From Ariolimax columbianus (lineage: Eukaryota; Mollusca; Gastropoda; Stylommatophora; Arionidae), in assembly GCA_036924085.1 (NCBI GenBank), contig JAVGWX010000019.1, positions 18,982,631 to 19,046,630 on the forward strand: a stretch of DNA of 64,000 bases. The letters run 5' to 3'. The position numbers and the translations under genes are program-made. Positions 52,800-63,788 of this stretch are shown one piece after another; positions within the stretch are counted from its first letter, which is position 1; every line of letters starts with the position of its first letter. The notes under the pieces were generated by a model that had not been told where the DNA came from, did not search any database, and saw only the letters and a list, made by a program, of their open reading frames with translations.

Positions 52800-53265
52800 T
52801 CAAGCCAGAAACCCTGCAGATAAGAAGATCGTCTTGGCACCTATATCCATTGGTACCAGAGTGCAATATATAACAAATGCAGGATTGTAAGTACCTGGAC
52901 GGTATCTTTACACAGGATAGCAGATTAGACAGAGAAATTGAGGTTCGTGTCCAGAAGGCGAAAGCAACTGCGTATCAGCTGTCCCCAATGCGGACACACC
53001 CAAAAATTAAAATATCCACTAAAATTATATTTATCAACAGTACATTCGTGCTAACACACTGTTATCAGTGCTAAACGCGGACAAACATAATAAAGAGAGA
53101 TTACGACCTGTTAGATGAGATGTTTGAGAAAAACCATTGACGTCACTATGAGAGGCAGAATGAGAAATGATAACATGCGAAAAATTGTCGAAAAAAGACA
53201 ATGTACCGAACACGTGGACAGGGAGACAATCAAGTGGTTTGGTCATCTAATATAATACAACCGAA
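52800..53265 (+). pseudogene. LINE RT C-terminal fragment
   Basis: QDCKYLDGIFTQDSRLDREI, VQKAKATAYQLSPM, then MRCLRKTIDVTMRGRMRND and TIKWFGHLI in other frames: the 'FKYLG..ITQDSRLD', 'EMRCLR', 'W.GH' order. Confidence 0.75.
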
Positions 53266-53476
53266 TACAACCGAATACAACCTTCCAGGATACCCATGCG
53301 CGCTTATAACGTACGGGGATTAGGCTTCCGCAACTGATGAAGACATAACCAGGTGGATACGAATTGTTATGGATATCCTAAACCAATATGAAATATCGAT
53401 AACTATAACGACGAGCCTGGTCCTCGACACACACATACGGCTCACGACGATGCCTCACGCACAAGTGGTTAAGACA

Positions 53477-53495
53477 GGGGGGGGGGGGAGGGGGG

Positions 53496-53550
<55 letters not shown>

Positions 53551-53553
53551 TAG
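53477..53553. repeat. poly-G and (GA)n microsatellite
   Basis: GGGGGGGGGGAGGGGGG followed by about 29 GA units. Confidence 0.95.
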
Positions 53554-53559
53554 TATCAT

Positions 53560-53689
53560 AGTATCTGCTATAGACCTCATGTAACCAAAGATCTAATATA
53601 ATCAAACCTGTATACTACAATTCCAAACATTATCTACTCTAGAACCCATATAACCAAAGATCTAACAATCAAACCTCTCTACTACAATT
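53560..53689. repeat. 69-bp satellite, left arm (split by LINE)
   Basis: Two diverged units with AACCAAAGATCTAA and AATCAAACCT; continues at 57181. Confidence 0.9.
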
Positions 53690-54294
53690 GTAGTACTCTA
53701 TACTAGTGACTCCAAGGACGAGTTTTATCATCAGCTGAACAAGGGTCCCTAGTGAGGAACGCCTGATTCTGCTGAAGGACTTCAAGGCAAGGATGGGCGC
53801 TGATCACGACTCCTGGTCTAAGTGCATGAGACAGTTTGATATCAGAAAGATGAACGAAAATGGACAGCTGCAATTGAAGCTGTGTGCTTACCGCGACCTG
53901 TGCATCACTAACACTTTCTTCCAAACGAAGCCCCAACACAAGGTGTCCTGGAGACATCCTCGTTGCAGACATTGGCATCAGGTGAGCCTAATCGGACATT
54001 GGCATCAGGTGAGCCTAATCAGACATTGGCATCTGGTGAGCCTAATCATCACTATACGTTCGGGACTTAAACATGTTTTGCAAACCCGCACGTTTCACGG
54101 TGCAGACTGCGATATTGACAACTCACTGGTCTGCTGCAAAATGAGACTCCAGTGCAAGAAGATCCACCGCGCAAAACTTGTGGGTAAATGCCGCATAGAC
54201 ACAGCGTGAACTCATATTCCTGAAAGCGTGGTATAATTCCCAAAATCCCTCTCTGAGTTAATGACAAAACAGCGCACTATTGGAAGCGCTACAG

Positions 54295-54527
54295 GGGATC
54301 AAGACGCTGAGCAGCGCATGAGCTGCAGTGGTCAGCGACCCATAGATGACTGCTAGCGTCAGGGCCAGCGAACCATAGCTGCCAAGACCCTTCTACACCT
54401 TCACGCGGTGATCCTGGATAACAGACTGCAGCAGGGCAGACTGGCTAAGGAGAAGGAATCGAAGAGGGAATGCTAACCCGGTACTCAACAAATGCTTGCT
54501 GAAGTCGGATGTGTTGGACCGAAAGAA
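54295..54527 (+). mobile_element. SINE-1, 3'-incomplete copy
   Basis: GGGGATCAAGACGCTGAGCA to TCGGATGTGTTGGACCGAAA, where LINE RT sequence resumes at GAACAAGGGGG. The 3' third and tail are lacking. Confidence 0.88.
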
Positions 54528-54607
54528 CAAGGGGGCAACAGAGGAGACTGCAAAAATTACAGGGGAATATCGCTCCTCAACACCGTAGGCAAATTGTATA
54601 CTCGCAT

Positions 54608-55431
54608 ATAAGCTGAAGCTAGGTGGTACTGACGAATGCACCTGTGGTACAGGGAAAAAAACCGCTGAACATCTGCTGCAAAATTGCCCGACATACGAGG
54701 ACCAGAGAAAGCACATGTGGCCATCACCAGTGCCAACACTAGACAAGATCTATGGCAGTGTCGACAGCCTCAGGATAACAGCTGCTTTCTTCGAACAAAT
54801 TCTTCTTCTTCATCTTCTTCTTCTTACGCTGTCAGACGTCAACCGTTATTTTTTCGAAAAAAGCAGCGGTCATTCTGAGGCTGTCGACACTGCCATAGAG
54901 CTTGTCTAGTGTTGCCACTGGTGATGGCCACATCTGCTCTCTCTGATCCTCGTATGTCGGGCAGTTTTGCAGCACATGTTCAGCGGTCATTTTACCGGTA
55001 CCACACGAGCATTCGTCAGTGCCACCTATCTTCAATTTGTTGAATAGGTGGTACCTCAGTCTATTGTGCCCTGTACGAAGTCTGAAGACCACGACCTGCT
55101 CTTTTCTGTTCAACTGGTAATAGGCATCGTTTTTTGTGTAGCCAGTATGTTCTGTTTCCCATTTGGTCATGTATCTAGCTCTAATAAGCCTTTTTGACTC
55201 TTCGTATATCACACTAGTATCTGGTTGTGGTAGTCTTGCACCTTCTTTTGTCAGTCTGTCTGCCTCCTCGTTGCCTTGGATGTTACAGTGGGATAGAACC
55301 CATTGTACCACTACTCTTTTTGGTGCGGACTGTTGGCATAGTTGACAGAGTACTGCTCTTAAATCATTAAGTTCAGTATTTTTCTGGCTTTTTAGTGCTG
55401 AACAAATTCAAGTTCACGTCTGACAGAAGAA
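54608..55431 (+). mobile_element. RNase H LINE 3' end, 12-bp duplication, split by another copy
   Basis: Flanked by gtatactcgcat at 54596-54607 and 55432-55443. Plus-strand pieces 54608-54802 (LGGTDECTCGTGKKTAEHLL, MWPSPVPTLDKIYGSVDSLR) and 55400-55431 (TTCACGTCTGACAGAAGAA) join into one 3' end. Confidence 0.9.
54803..55399 (-). mobile_element. RNase H LINE 3' end nested in another copy of its own family, 10-bp duplication
   Basis: Flanked by gaacaaattc at 54793-54802 and 55400-55409. Minus-strand frame VQWVLSHCNIQGNEEADRLT, VVVFRLRTGHNRLRYHLF, GGTDECSCGTGKMTAEHVLQ, MTAAFFEKI is intact to the (GAA)n tail at 54803-54825. About 95% like 31662-32260 by eye. Confidence 0.92.
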
Positions 55432-55632
55432 GTATACTCGCATCATCCTGAACTGGCTGCGAAACCTGGCCGACAGGGTGTATCCGGAGTCTCAGTGTGG
55501 TTTTCGTGCAGAACGGTCCACCGTTGATATGGTCTTCTGAGACAACTGCAAGAGACTTGCAGAGAACACCAACCACTTCTTCTTGCCTTCATCGACGTCA
55601 CAAAGATATTCGACCTGGTAAATAGAGAGTTC

Positions 55633-56003
55633 TAAGTCGACCTGTACTTCTACAGGGGCAGATGCCCCTATGCAGGCCCCCAGCTCTGGTATGAGCTGGA
55701 TGTAGCCGGGAGAAAGGTTTCCTGCTTAGCGGGCTAGGCTCGAGCAGCTTAATACTCCGCTGCATCGGGACAAGTGTTTACGGAGGGTGGTTAACTTAAC
55801 TGATGTGCGTTTCCATCTTAATAGACTCAAACACTAGAGCTAAGTAGACCCGCATCCTGTTAGGCGCTTTATATGCTGCTCTAAACAAACCGCCTAACCA
55901 CGGCCGGTGTTATACCACGTTAGTCGCCTCTTTCGACGTGCTCTTTATGAGGCAGTGGTGCTATTCTTGTCCTTGTCATTTATAAAGACCCCGGCAGACC
56001 ACA
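55633..56003 (+). repeat. R1 repeat, reference full copy
   Basis: AAGTCGACCTGTACTTCTAC ... GGGCAGATGCCCCT ... CCCGGCAGACCACACG, about 370 bp, inserted into the RT between FDLVNRE and the downstream SFHVCMKGT. No open frame; no tail. Class unknown. Confidence 0.88.
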
Positions 56004-57180
56004 CGGGTCCAAACTTGGCTGCCCACCTAAACTACTGAGCATGATTAGGTCGTTTCATGTGTGCATGAAAGGTACAGTGCTGCATGACGGCCTTTAACAT
56101 TAAAAGCGGAGTTGAACAAGGTTGTGTCCTGGCTTCGACTCTATTTGGCATTTTGCATCGTGCTTAATCACGCCTTTGGAACTGTTACAGAGAAGATCTT
56201 TCTGCATACTAGGTCATATGGGAGACTATTCAATCTAACCAGACTGCTAGCAAAAGTAAGAGAAGGGAGACTATCATTCGGGATATGCTCTTCGCAGACG
56301 ATGCTGTCCTGGTCGCCCACACCGAAGCCGAATTACAGATCCTCATTAATAGGTTGGCAAAATCCTGTGATCTATTTGGACTCACCATCAGCGTACAAAA
56401 GGCGAAAGTTATGGCTCAGGGTGCAGATCCTTCCAGTCATTGCCTTAAACGATAGACATTCTGAAGGTATTAAATCACTTCAACTACCTCGTACCTATCA
56501 TCACTGACAACCTTTCACTGGACGCAAAGCTGCAAAAGCGTTTAGGAATAGCCTTCTCAGCATTCGCCAGACTCTCACAGAGAGTGTGGAATAACATGCT
56601 GACCATCTCCACAAAGGTTGCTTGTAGATTTCCTGTGTGACCAGTACCATGCTCTAAGCCAGCCAAACATGGACTGTGTATGCCTCACACGAAAAATAGC
56701 TAAATGCTTTTCATATGCGTTGCCTGGGGCGCATAACTGGAATTTCATGGAGTGACAGAGTGACTAACAACGAAGTGTTGGACCGTGCAAAGATTTCCAG
56801 TTTAGTTACGATCCTCCGCCAGTGCCGCTAGCGGTGGCTTGGTCACGTGTGCAGAATGGAGGATGGGAGAGTACCAAAAGATATCCTATACCGAGAGCTG
56901 ACCTCATGCAAGCGTAACAAAGGAAGACCCTTTCTCCTATACAAAGATGTTTGCAAGCGAGGCCTAAAGGTGTTGGATATGAACACCTGCAACTGGCAGG
57001 GACTTGCCAAAGACAGACCCGGCTGGAAGCAGGCTATGTATGTTGGTCTGTAGGCAGGGGAAGACAAGATGCGTCAAGATGCAGACTCAAAACGTGTGCC
57101 GCGAAAGTAAGGGCAACAACTGACTATCCCCTCTCTAGCGTAAAGTCCATTGTCTCTCGAGACTGACAGGATGCCAATCA

Positions 57181-58105
57181 TACTACAATTCCATACGATA
57201 GTATCTACTATTGAACCCATATAACCAAAGATCCAACATAATCAAACCTCTATACTACAGTTCCAAACAGTATCTACTACAGAACCTATATAACCAAAGA
57301 ACCAACATAATCAAACCTCTATACTACAGTTCCAAACAGTATCTACTATTGATCCCATATAACCAAAGATCTAACATAATCAAACCCCTATACTACAATT
57401 CCATACGACAGTATCTACTATTGAACCCATATAACTAAAGATCTAACATAATCAAACCCCTTTACTACAATTCAATACGACATTATCCACTACAGAACCC
57501 ATATAACCAAAGATCTAACATAATCAAACCGCTATACTGCAGTTCCAAACAGTATCTACTATTGAACCCATATAACCAAAGATCTAACATAATCAAACCT
57601 CTATACTACAGTTCCAAACAGTATCTACTACAGAACCCATATAACCAAAGATCTAACATAATCAAACCTCTATACTACAGTTCCAAACAGTATCTACTAT
57701 TGAACCAATATAACCAAAGATCTAACATAATCAAACCTCTATACTGCAGTTCCAAACAGTATCTACTATTGAACCCATATAACCAAAGATCTAACATAAT
57801 CAAACCTCTATACTACAGTTCCAAACAGTATCTACTACAGAACCCATATAACCAAAGATCTAACATAATCAAACCTCTATACTACAGTTCCAAACAGTAT
57901 CTACTACAGAACCCATATAACCAAAGATCTAACATAATCAAACCTCTATACTGCAGTTCCAAACAGTATCTACTATTGAACCAATATAACCAAAGATCTA
58001 ACATAATCAAACATCTATACTACAGTTCCAAACAGTATCTACTATTGAACCCATATAACCAAAGATCTAACATAATCAAAACCTCTATACTACAATTCCA
58101 TACGA
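57181..58105. repeat. 69-bp satellite, right arm, about 13 units
   Basis: AACCCATATAACCAAAGATC, TAACATAATCAAACCTCTAT, ACTACAGTTCCAAACAGTAT, CTACTATTG. TATTG/TACAG variants alternate irregularly. Multiple of 3, hence long open frames. Confidence 0.95.
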
Positions 58106-58109
58106 CAAT

Positions 58110-58660
58110 ACCTACTATGGAGCTACTCTTCAAACATCCCTTATCTGAAATGTCAACAACACCGCCTGGACTGAATAACATGAAGCCAAACCACTGATCA
58201 CGTTTCTCAATTATTCATTGTCCATTATTTGTCTATCGCCATTCGGACCTATATGTGTCTACAGGAAAGATAAGGGAGTACCATGGCTCACTTAACGGCT
58301 GGTTGGGAATGAAGCTGTTGGAATATTCAGTGTGCTGCGCCGCAGCTAGTGAGATGGGGTAGCTAGTTCCCTTCCCAGCTAACTTCCCTTTCCTAACCGT
58401 AAGCCAGGTACCAATTTACAGCTGGGTTGACTGGAGTGTACCGGTAGTGACAAGTGACTTATGCAGTGAAAAGCGAGTGCTCTACTAATCCTATATGTAT
58501 TGGGCATATTGTTAATAATATGAGTCACTTACTTAGTCACTCATTTGGTGTAGGAGTCTGCCAGACATAATGCCAGAATATTCTATACGATGTCTTCCTC
58601 TTGGCCTAGATCCAGTGTAGCTGTCGGTCTCGTATAGACTGCCGCATATTGGGATTATGA
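58110..58660 (-). other. SINE-6-like core and unassigned sequence
   Basis: 58385-58440 read on the minus strand contains CCAGTCAACCCAGCTGTAAA and GGTACCTGGCTTACGG, the core seen at 62600-62640. The rest is unassigned. Confidence 0.5.
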
Positions 58661-59760
58661 CGGTCTTTGGGTCGTTCCGAGGGTTGGGTCATCCTGAGGG
58701 TTGGGTCGTACTGAGGGTTGGGTCTTCCTTGCTTCACGTGCCTGCCGTGGACGATTTTGTTTTCCATTTTGACTGTCGTATATATTGTCATCACAGCGGA
58801 CTTTTGGTCGTCCTGAGGGTTGGGTCATCCTGAGGGTTGGGTTATCCTGCGGTTTGGGTCGTCCTGAGGGTTGGGTAATCCTGAGAGTTGGGTCGTCCTG
58901 ACGGTTGGGTCATCCTGCGGTTTCGGTCGTCCTGAGGGTTCGGTCATCCGAAGGTTTTGGTCGTCTTGAAGGTTGGGTCGTCCCGAGAGATGGGTCGTCC
59001 CGAGGGTTGGGTCGTCCTGAGGGTTGGGTCATCCTGAGGGTTGGGTCGTCCCGAGGGTTGGGTTGCCCCGAGAGATGGGTCGTCCCGAGGGTTTGGTCAT
59101 CCTGAGGGTTGGGTCATCCTGATGGTTGGGTCGTCCTGAGGGTTGGGTCGTCCTGAGGTTTGGGTTGTCCTGAGGGTTGGGTCGTCCTGATGGTTGGGTC
59201 GTCCTGAGGGTTGGGTCGTCCTGAGGGTTGGGTCATCCTGAGGGTTGGGTCGTCCTGAGGGTTGGGTCGTCCTGAGGGTTGGGTCGTCCTGAGGGTTGGG
59301 TCATCCTGCCGTTTGGGTCATCCTGATGGTTGGGTCATCCTGATGGTTGGGTCGTCCTGAGGGTTGGGTCGTCCTGAGGGTTGGGTCATCCTGAGGGTTG
59401 GGTCGTCCTGAGGGTTGGGTCATCCTGAGGGTTGGGTCGTCCTGAGGGTTGGGTCGTCCTGAGGGTTGGGTCATCCTGCGGTTTGGGTCATCCTGATGGT
59501 TCAGTCGTCCTGAGGGTTGAGTCGTCCTGAGGGTTGGGTCGTCCTGAGGGTTGGGTCGTCCTGAGGGTTGGGTCTTCCTTGCTTCACGTGCTTGCCGTGG
59601 ACGATTTTTTTTCCCATTTTGACTGTCGTATATATTGTCATCCCAGCGGACTTTGGGTCGTCCTGATGGTTGGGTCGTCCTGAGGGTTGGGTCGTCCTGA
59701 GGGTTGGGTTATCCTGAGGGGTGGGTCGTCCTGAGGGTTGGGTCTTCCTTGCTTCACGTG
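58660..59760. repeat. 17-bp minisatellite with larger repeated block
   Basis: About 50 units of GAGGGTTGGGTCGTCCT with ATCCTG variants. A non-repetitive block (CTTCCTTGCTTCACGTG ... GACTGTCGTATATATTGTCA) recurs at 58726, 59574 and partly 59746, so whole segments of array plus block were duplicated. Confidence 0.95.
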
Positions 59761-59867
59761 GCGTAGACGTTTTTTCTCTCTTCATTTTGTAGATATGGTC
59801 AAACCACAAAAGTTGAGATGGCTTCAATCGAGTCTGCAAGATCCAAGTTTCGAGATCGTCCTGTATT

Positions 59868-60425
59868 GTATTTCGGACCTTGTCTTGTCTTGTCTCTTGG
59901 ACTACCTATCTTAGAGATCTCATTTCTGAGTCTGATTTCGGACCTTGTCTTGTCTTGTCTCTTGGACTACCTATCTTAGAGATCTCATTTCTGAGTCTGA
60001 TTTCGGACCTTGTCTTGTCTTGTCTCTTGGACTACCTATCTTAGAGATCTCATTTCTGAGTCTGATTTCGGACCTTGTCTTGTCTTGTCTCTTGGACTAC
60101 CTATCTTGTCTTGTCTCTTGGACTACCTATCTTAGAGATCTCATTTCTGAGTCTGATTTCGGACCTTGTCTTGTCTTGTCTCTTGGACTACCTATCTTAG
60201 AGATCTCATTTCTGATTCTGATTTCGGACCTTGTCTTGTCTTGTCTCTTGGACTACCTATCTTAGAGATCTCATTTCTGAGTCTGATTTCGGACCTTGTC
60301 TTGTCTTGTCTCTTGGACTACCTATCTTAGAGATCTCATTTCTGAGTCAGATTTCGGACCTTGTCTTGTCTTGTCTCTTGGACTACCTATCTTAGAGATC
60401 TCATTTCTGAGTGATTTCGGACCTT
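59868..60425. repeat. 65-bp minisatellite, about 8 units
   Basis: TTTCGGACCTTGTCTTGTCT, TGTCTCTTGGACTACCTATC, TTAGAGATCTCATTTCTGAG, TCTGA. One unit (60070-60125) carries an internal 26-bp duplication. Confidence 0.95.
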
Positions 60426-60955
60426 GTCTTTTCTTGTCTCTTCACCACCTTTAATAGCAATCTCATTTCTGAGACTAGCAGCTGGTTTTTCTAGGCTGTG
60501 ATCATTGTCCATGATTCACATACATAAGTCAAAACTGGTACATAAGTGGAGCAGTATGGTCATTTTACTTTTCTTATTTATTTCTATTTTACTGAGGAAT
60601 CTTCTATTTATGGATTGAAAATTTCTACCATAAAACTGACCCCACCGGACATTACAGCCTAATTATTTAAGCATTTAAATAAACCGTTTAGAATTTAGAA
60701 TACAACAGAAAAGCGAAACAAAATTAACAATATTATGTAAGCATTATGCTCGATAGATTATAAAAAAGTTTTTGCATGAGAAACTAATTACATAGATATG
60801 GATGGAAAAGGCACAAGAATACTCAGCAACATCTGCTGGGAACAGACTGCAACAGTAAGATGTGGTAGGCTTTGCTCACCATGTGCCGGGACACGAAGTA
60901 GATGCCACGCCAGCTCTTAACGTGGATAATTATGTACGACACCTGTGAACCAATT
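60426..60955. other. AT-rich, unassigned
   Basis: No array or domain seen before the LINE fragment at 60960. Confidence 0.4.
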
Positions 60956-60959
60956 GACA

Positions 60960-61815
60960 TACCTGGTGTTTTCACGAACTACAAGTTCTCGATAGACCCA
61001 TAAATAGACAGTCGCATATTGGCAAAGCTGCTACAGCTATATTTGCTAGTCTCACAACGCGTTTTGGGGAAAACCAGAAACTGGCAATTAAAAGCAAAGG
61101 AAATAATTTACAATGCATGTGTGGGGACCGCGTGGGCTAGTGGTTAAGTGACACGGCTCACTACCGAAGGTGCTGGGTTCGATCCCCATCACAGCACCGG
61201 CCGTTACCCTGTGGAAGCAAACCCTTAAAAAATACAGGAGGAAGCAGACCCTTACGTAAAATGATTGCTGAAGTCGGATGCACTGGGCCGAGAGGCGCAA
61301 AATAAAAACCACAGTGCAACGCACATCGCCTTGAGGAATAGAGAAATAAAGCGAACACAAAAAAACATAATAAAAACAAATGCTTGTGTCGTCAGCACGC
61401 TCTTATATTGTAACAAAACAATTTGGGCAACCAAGAACACAGGCGTAACATGTTCCAACTACGTCGCCTGATATCCATCCTTGGAATTTCATGGAGGGAC
61501 CGAGTGACAAATTCAGAGCTACACTCTCATACCGGTCTCCCAATCATGTACACTCTCCTTAGGCAGTGAAGACTACGACGGCTTGGTCATGCTCGTCGCA
61601 TTGAAGATGGTCACACATTCCCAAGTATATCCTATAAGGACAGTTGGCAGATGACAAAAGAAAAGTCAGCCTTCCGCAACCGAGGTTCAAAGATGTGTGT
61701 CAGCATGACACGAAGGCACTGGACATGAGTATGTCCTTTTATGGAGACGAAGCTGCAGACTGATCCAAGTGGAGACGTACCTTGAAGAGCCACTTCTTGC
61801 TGGGTGGAAAAGAAG
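60960..61815 (+). pseudogene. EEP-RT LINE C-terminal region split by SINE-3
   Basis: RIGKAATAIFASLTTRFGEN then, after the SINE, VVSTLLYCNKTIWATKNT-like, FQLRRLISILGISWRDRVTN, RLGHARRIEDGHTF, RFKDVCQHDTKAL-like. Same family as 53690-57180; stops present. Confidence 0.82.
61123..61378 (+). mobile_element. SINE-3 copy 4, with 11-bp target-site duplication
   Basis: Flanked by aatgcatgtgt (61112-61122) and aatgcttgtgt (61379-61389). A box GTGGGCTAGTGGTTAAGTG, B box GGTTCGATCCC at 61178, shared core GCTGAAGTCGGATGCACTGG, end GCGAACACAAAAAAAC with an A-rich tail. Interrupts a LINE RT frame. Confidence 0.93.
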
Positions 61816-62058
61816 CTCTTGCAACATCATCATGTAGCATGTCCTTTATAGAACGTCGCTCCCATCACAGTCTGTCTGAAAAAAACTCGTTCCCTTGCCA
61901 AAATTCCAGTCTCCACCACAGTCATACCCAGGCATTCCTGGATATCTTGGTGCCATCGTCTTCTTGATCTATCCCTTCCTCTTTTGCCTGGCACCATACC
62001 TTCTTGCTTCATTGAGAAGTGAAACGACAACGCCACATGTAGAACGTAAGCCAAAAAC
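61815..62058 (-). pseudogene. LINE C-terminal end (antisense)
   Basis: Minus-strand frame: GMVPGKRGRDRSRRRWHQDI, QECLGMTVVETGILARERVF, FRQTVMGATFYKGHAT stop. This is the typical 'GKR.RGR...RW..DI..C.GM' end of an endonuclease-RT LINE, ending at GHAT. Confidence 0.8.
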
Positions 62059-62094
62059 TCAGACGCGAGTTACCACTCCCGGTGGCATCATCCT

Positions 62095-62470
62095 ATAGTC
62101 AGTCATGACTGAAAAGGGCTACTACAGTCAGTCATGACTGAAAGGGGCAATTATAATCAGTCATAACTGAAAGGGGCTACTTTAGTCAGTCATGACTAAA
62201 CGAGGCTACTATAGTCAGTCATTACTGACATAGGCTACTATAGTCAGTCATAACTGAAAGGGTCTACTATAGTCAATTATAGCTGAAAGGGATTACTATA
62301 GTCAGTCATAATTGAAATTGTTACTATAGTCAGTCATGACTATAAGAACCTACTATAGTCAACCATGAATCAAAGGGGCTACTATAGTCACATGACTGAA
62401 AAAGGCTACTGTAGTCAGACATGAATGAAAAAGGCCACTATAGTCAGTCATGACTGAAAGAGACTGCTAC
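62095..62470. repeat. 28-29-bp minisatellite with a palindromic core
   Basis: About 13 units of CTATAGTCAGTCATGACTGA plus AAGGGGCTA; each has the 12-bp palindrome CAGTCATGACTG. Some units have mutated arms. Confidence 0.93.
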
Positions 62471-62529
62471 TACTCACCATGGGCAGATATACAAATAGGA
62501 GTACGACAAGGATGGACTGCTATTAATGG

Positions 62530-62700
62530 ATCTGAGTAGCACAGTAGTGGAGGACTCGTTTATCGCGACAAAGGTACAGGGTTGGAACCCCCTTATGGAC
62601 AAGCTCCAGTCAGCCCATCAGTAAATGGATACCTGGCTCACTGCCAGGGAAGGAACGTTGAAGTAAACTGGCTATTCCATCTGTCGACATAGGAAATGCT
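62530..62700 (+). mobile_element. SINE-6, tRNA-like head and GGTACCTGG-type core
   Basis: A-box-like GAGTAGCACAGTAGTGG, B-box-like GGGTTGGAACCCCC, then CCAGTCAGCCCATCAGTAAA, TGGATACCTGGCTCACTGCC. Truncated 3'. Core repeated at 58385-58440 and 47215-47265. Confidence 0.65.
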
Positions 62701-62944
62701 ATAACTCATTATCCGTGGAGTATCAACAAACTAATTTCAAATATGCAAATGGTACAGTTCTGACAGCGGATAAAGTGAACAAAATGTGCAGGAATTGGCG
62801 ATTCAAGTAAATAACAAAAGTAATGCGCATGAATTGGACATTAACACTGAGATAACGAAGACTGATAATTAAAAAAGTATATTCGAAATCTACTCAACAG
62901 CAATATGGTAACGGTCAAGAGACGGAAACTCACTTAGTACGGAC

Positions 62945-63185
62945 CCATATCGATATCAAAAGGTCTTGCAAATACGATCCTGCCTGGAAAAGTGCAAGGC
63001 GGACGACGAAGTGGCCGCCCCAAAAAGAAATGGGAGGATAATATAAAAGAATGAGCAAATCTCCGACCAGAAGAGGCACAGGCAGCGGCCGCTGACTGAC
63101 AAAGAACGGTGGCATGAGGTTGTAAGGGTGTCTCCATGTGTGCTCCTACAACTTCAGCGGTTACGGAATGACTTGCAGTGACTAC
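62945..63185 (+). pseudogene. LINE RT C-terminal end fragment
   Basis: KGLANTILPGKVQGGRRSGR, PKKKWEDNIKE and EEAQAAA match 39660-39895 closely, with a stop and a 4-bp duplication (GACTGACT). Confidence 0.8.
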
Positions 63186-63384
63186 ATATACAACTAAACG
63201 TCTAAACACTGGATCAGGTAGAGAGCTTCTCATATCTTTGAAATTAATAATGGGAGACGCTACATGACTATCAAGAAGAGAATACTGATGGCCAAATATG
63301 TTTCCACCAAAGTGAGTCATACATTGACATTCAAGCAAGTCACAAATTAAACATGAGTGCCATTCGATGTTATGTGGGGCCGAA

Positions 63385-63675
63385 GTGATTGAACTAACTA
63401 CATCCAGCGACTTAGCTGGTTGTTTGCATCGGGTTCAGCAAACCAGAGCTCACCAAGACCCTATTCCGTCTCAAAGTGACGCCCATGTAAACAGTCTGCA
63501 CCAGTGTAGCCTGGCTAAAATGAATATGGATCGCAGTGGGAAGGAAAACGCGGTACACCAAAACGCCAGTTGAAACCGGATGTGTCGGGCGGAAAGGCGC
63601 AAATATCGGAGCCTCGCTGTAAACTACAAAATAACATCACAGCATCCTTATCAGGACAAACGCCGAAGAAGAAAT
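63385..63675 (+). mobile_element. SINE-2 copy
   Basis: GCGACTTAGCTGGTTGTTTG, GGTTCAGCAAACCAGAGCTC, GTTGAAACCGGATGTGTCGG core, GGAGCCTCGCTGTAAACTAC, CGCCGAAGAAGAAATAG tail. Confidence 0.88.
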
Positions 63676-63756
63676 AGATGTCATTTTGTCATTGATATTT
63701 GTCTTTACTGAATGGCGTAGAAATATCGCCAATGAACAAATGGAGAAGGGCATTGA

Positions 63757-63757
<1 letters not shown>

Positions 63758-63788
<31 letters not shown>

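Larger units (their letters stand above)
53690..57180 (+). mobile_element. EEP-RT LINE inserted in the 69-bp satellite, itself holding nested elements
   Basis: Flanked by tactacaatt at 53680-53689 and 57181-57190. Order: EEP domain part (LCAYRDLCITNTFFQTKPQ, HPRCRHWHQ with a 26-bp triplication at 53970-54045), a SINE-1 (54295), RT start GDCKNYRGISLLNTVGKLYT, nested RNase H LINE copies (54608-55431), RT part VYPESQCGFRAERSTVDMVF, an R1 repeat (55633-56003), KGTVLHDG and SGVEQGCVLAST, then NHFNYLVPIITDNLSLDAKL, FARLSQRVWNNMLT, GRLGHVCRMEDGR-like (frame-shifted) and the 3' end with CAAKVRATTDYP. Many stops; inactive. Confidence 0.88.

Noticed and set aside
54608..55431. Twin-primed (5'-inverted) single LINE insertion
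   Set aside because: A separate duplication gaacaaattc flanks the inverted part, and the plus-strand 3' end rejoins when it is removed, so two insertions are needed.
57211..58197. Tyr/Ser-rich repeat protein of 211 residues
   Set aside because: 69-bp satellite read-through; unit length divisible by 3, no start context or splice signals.
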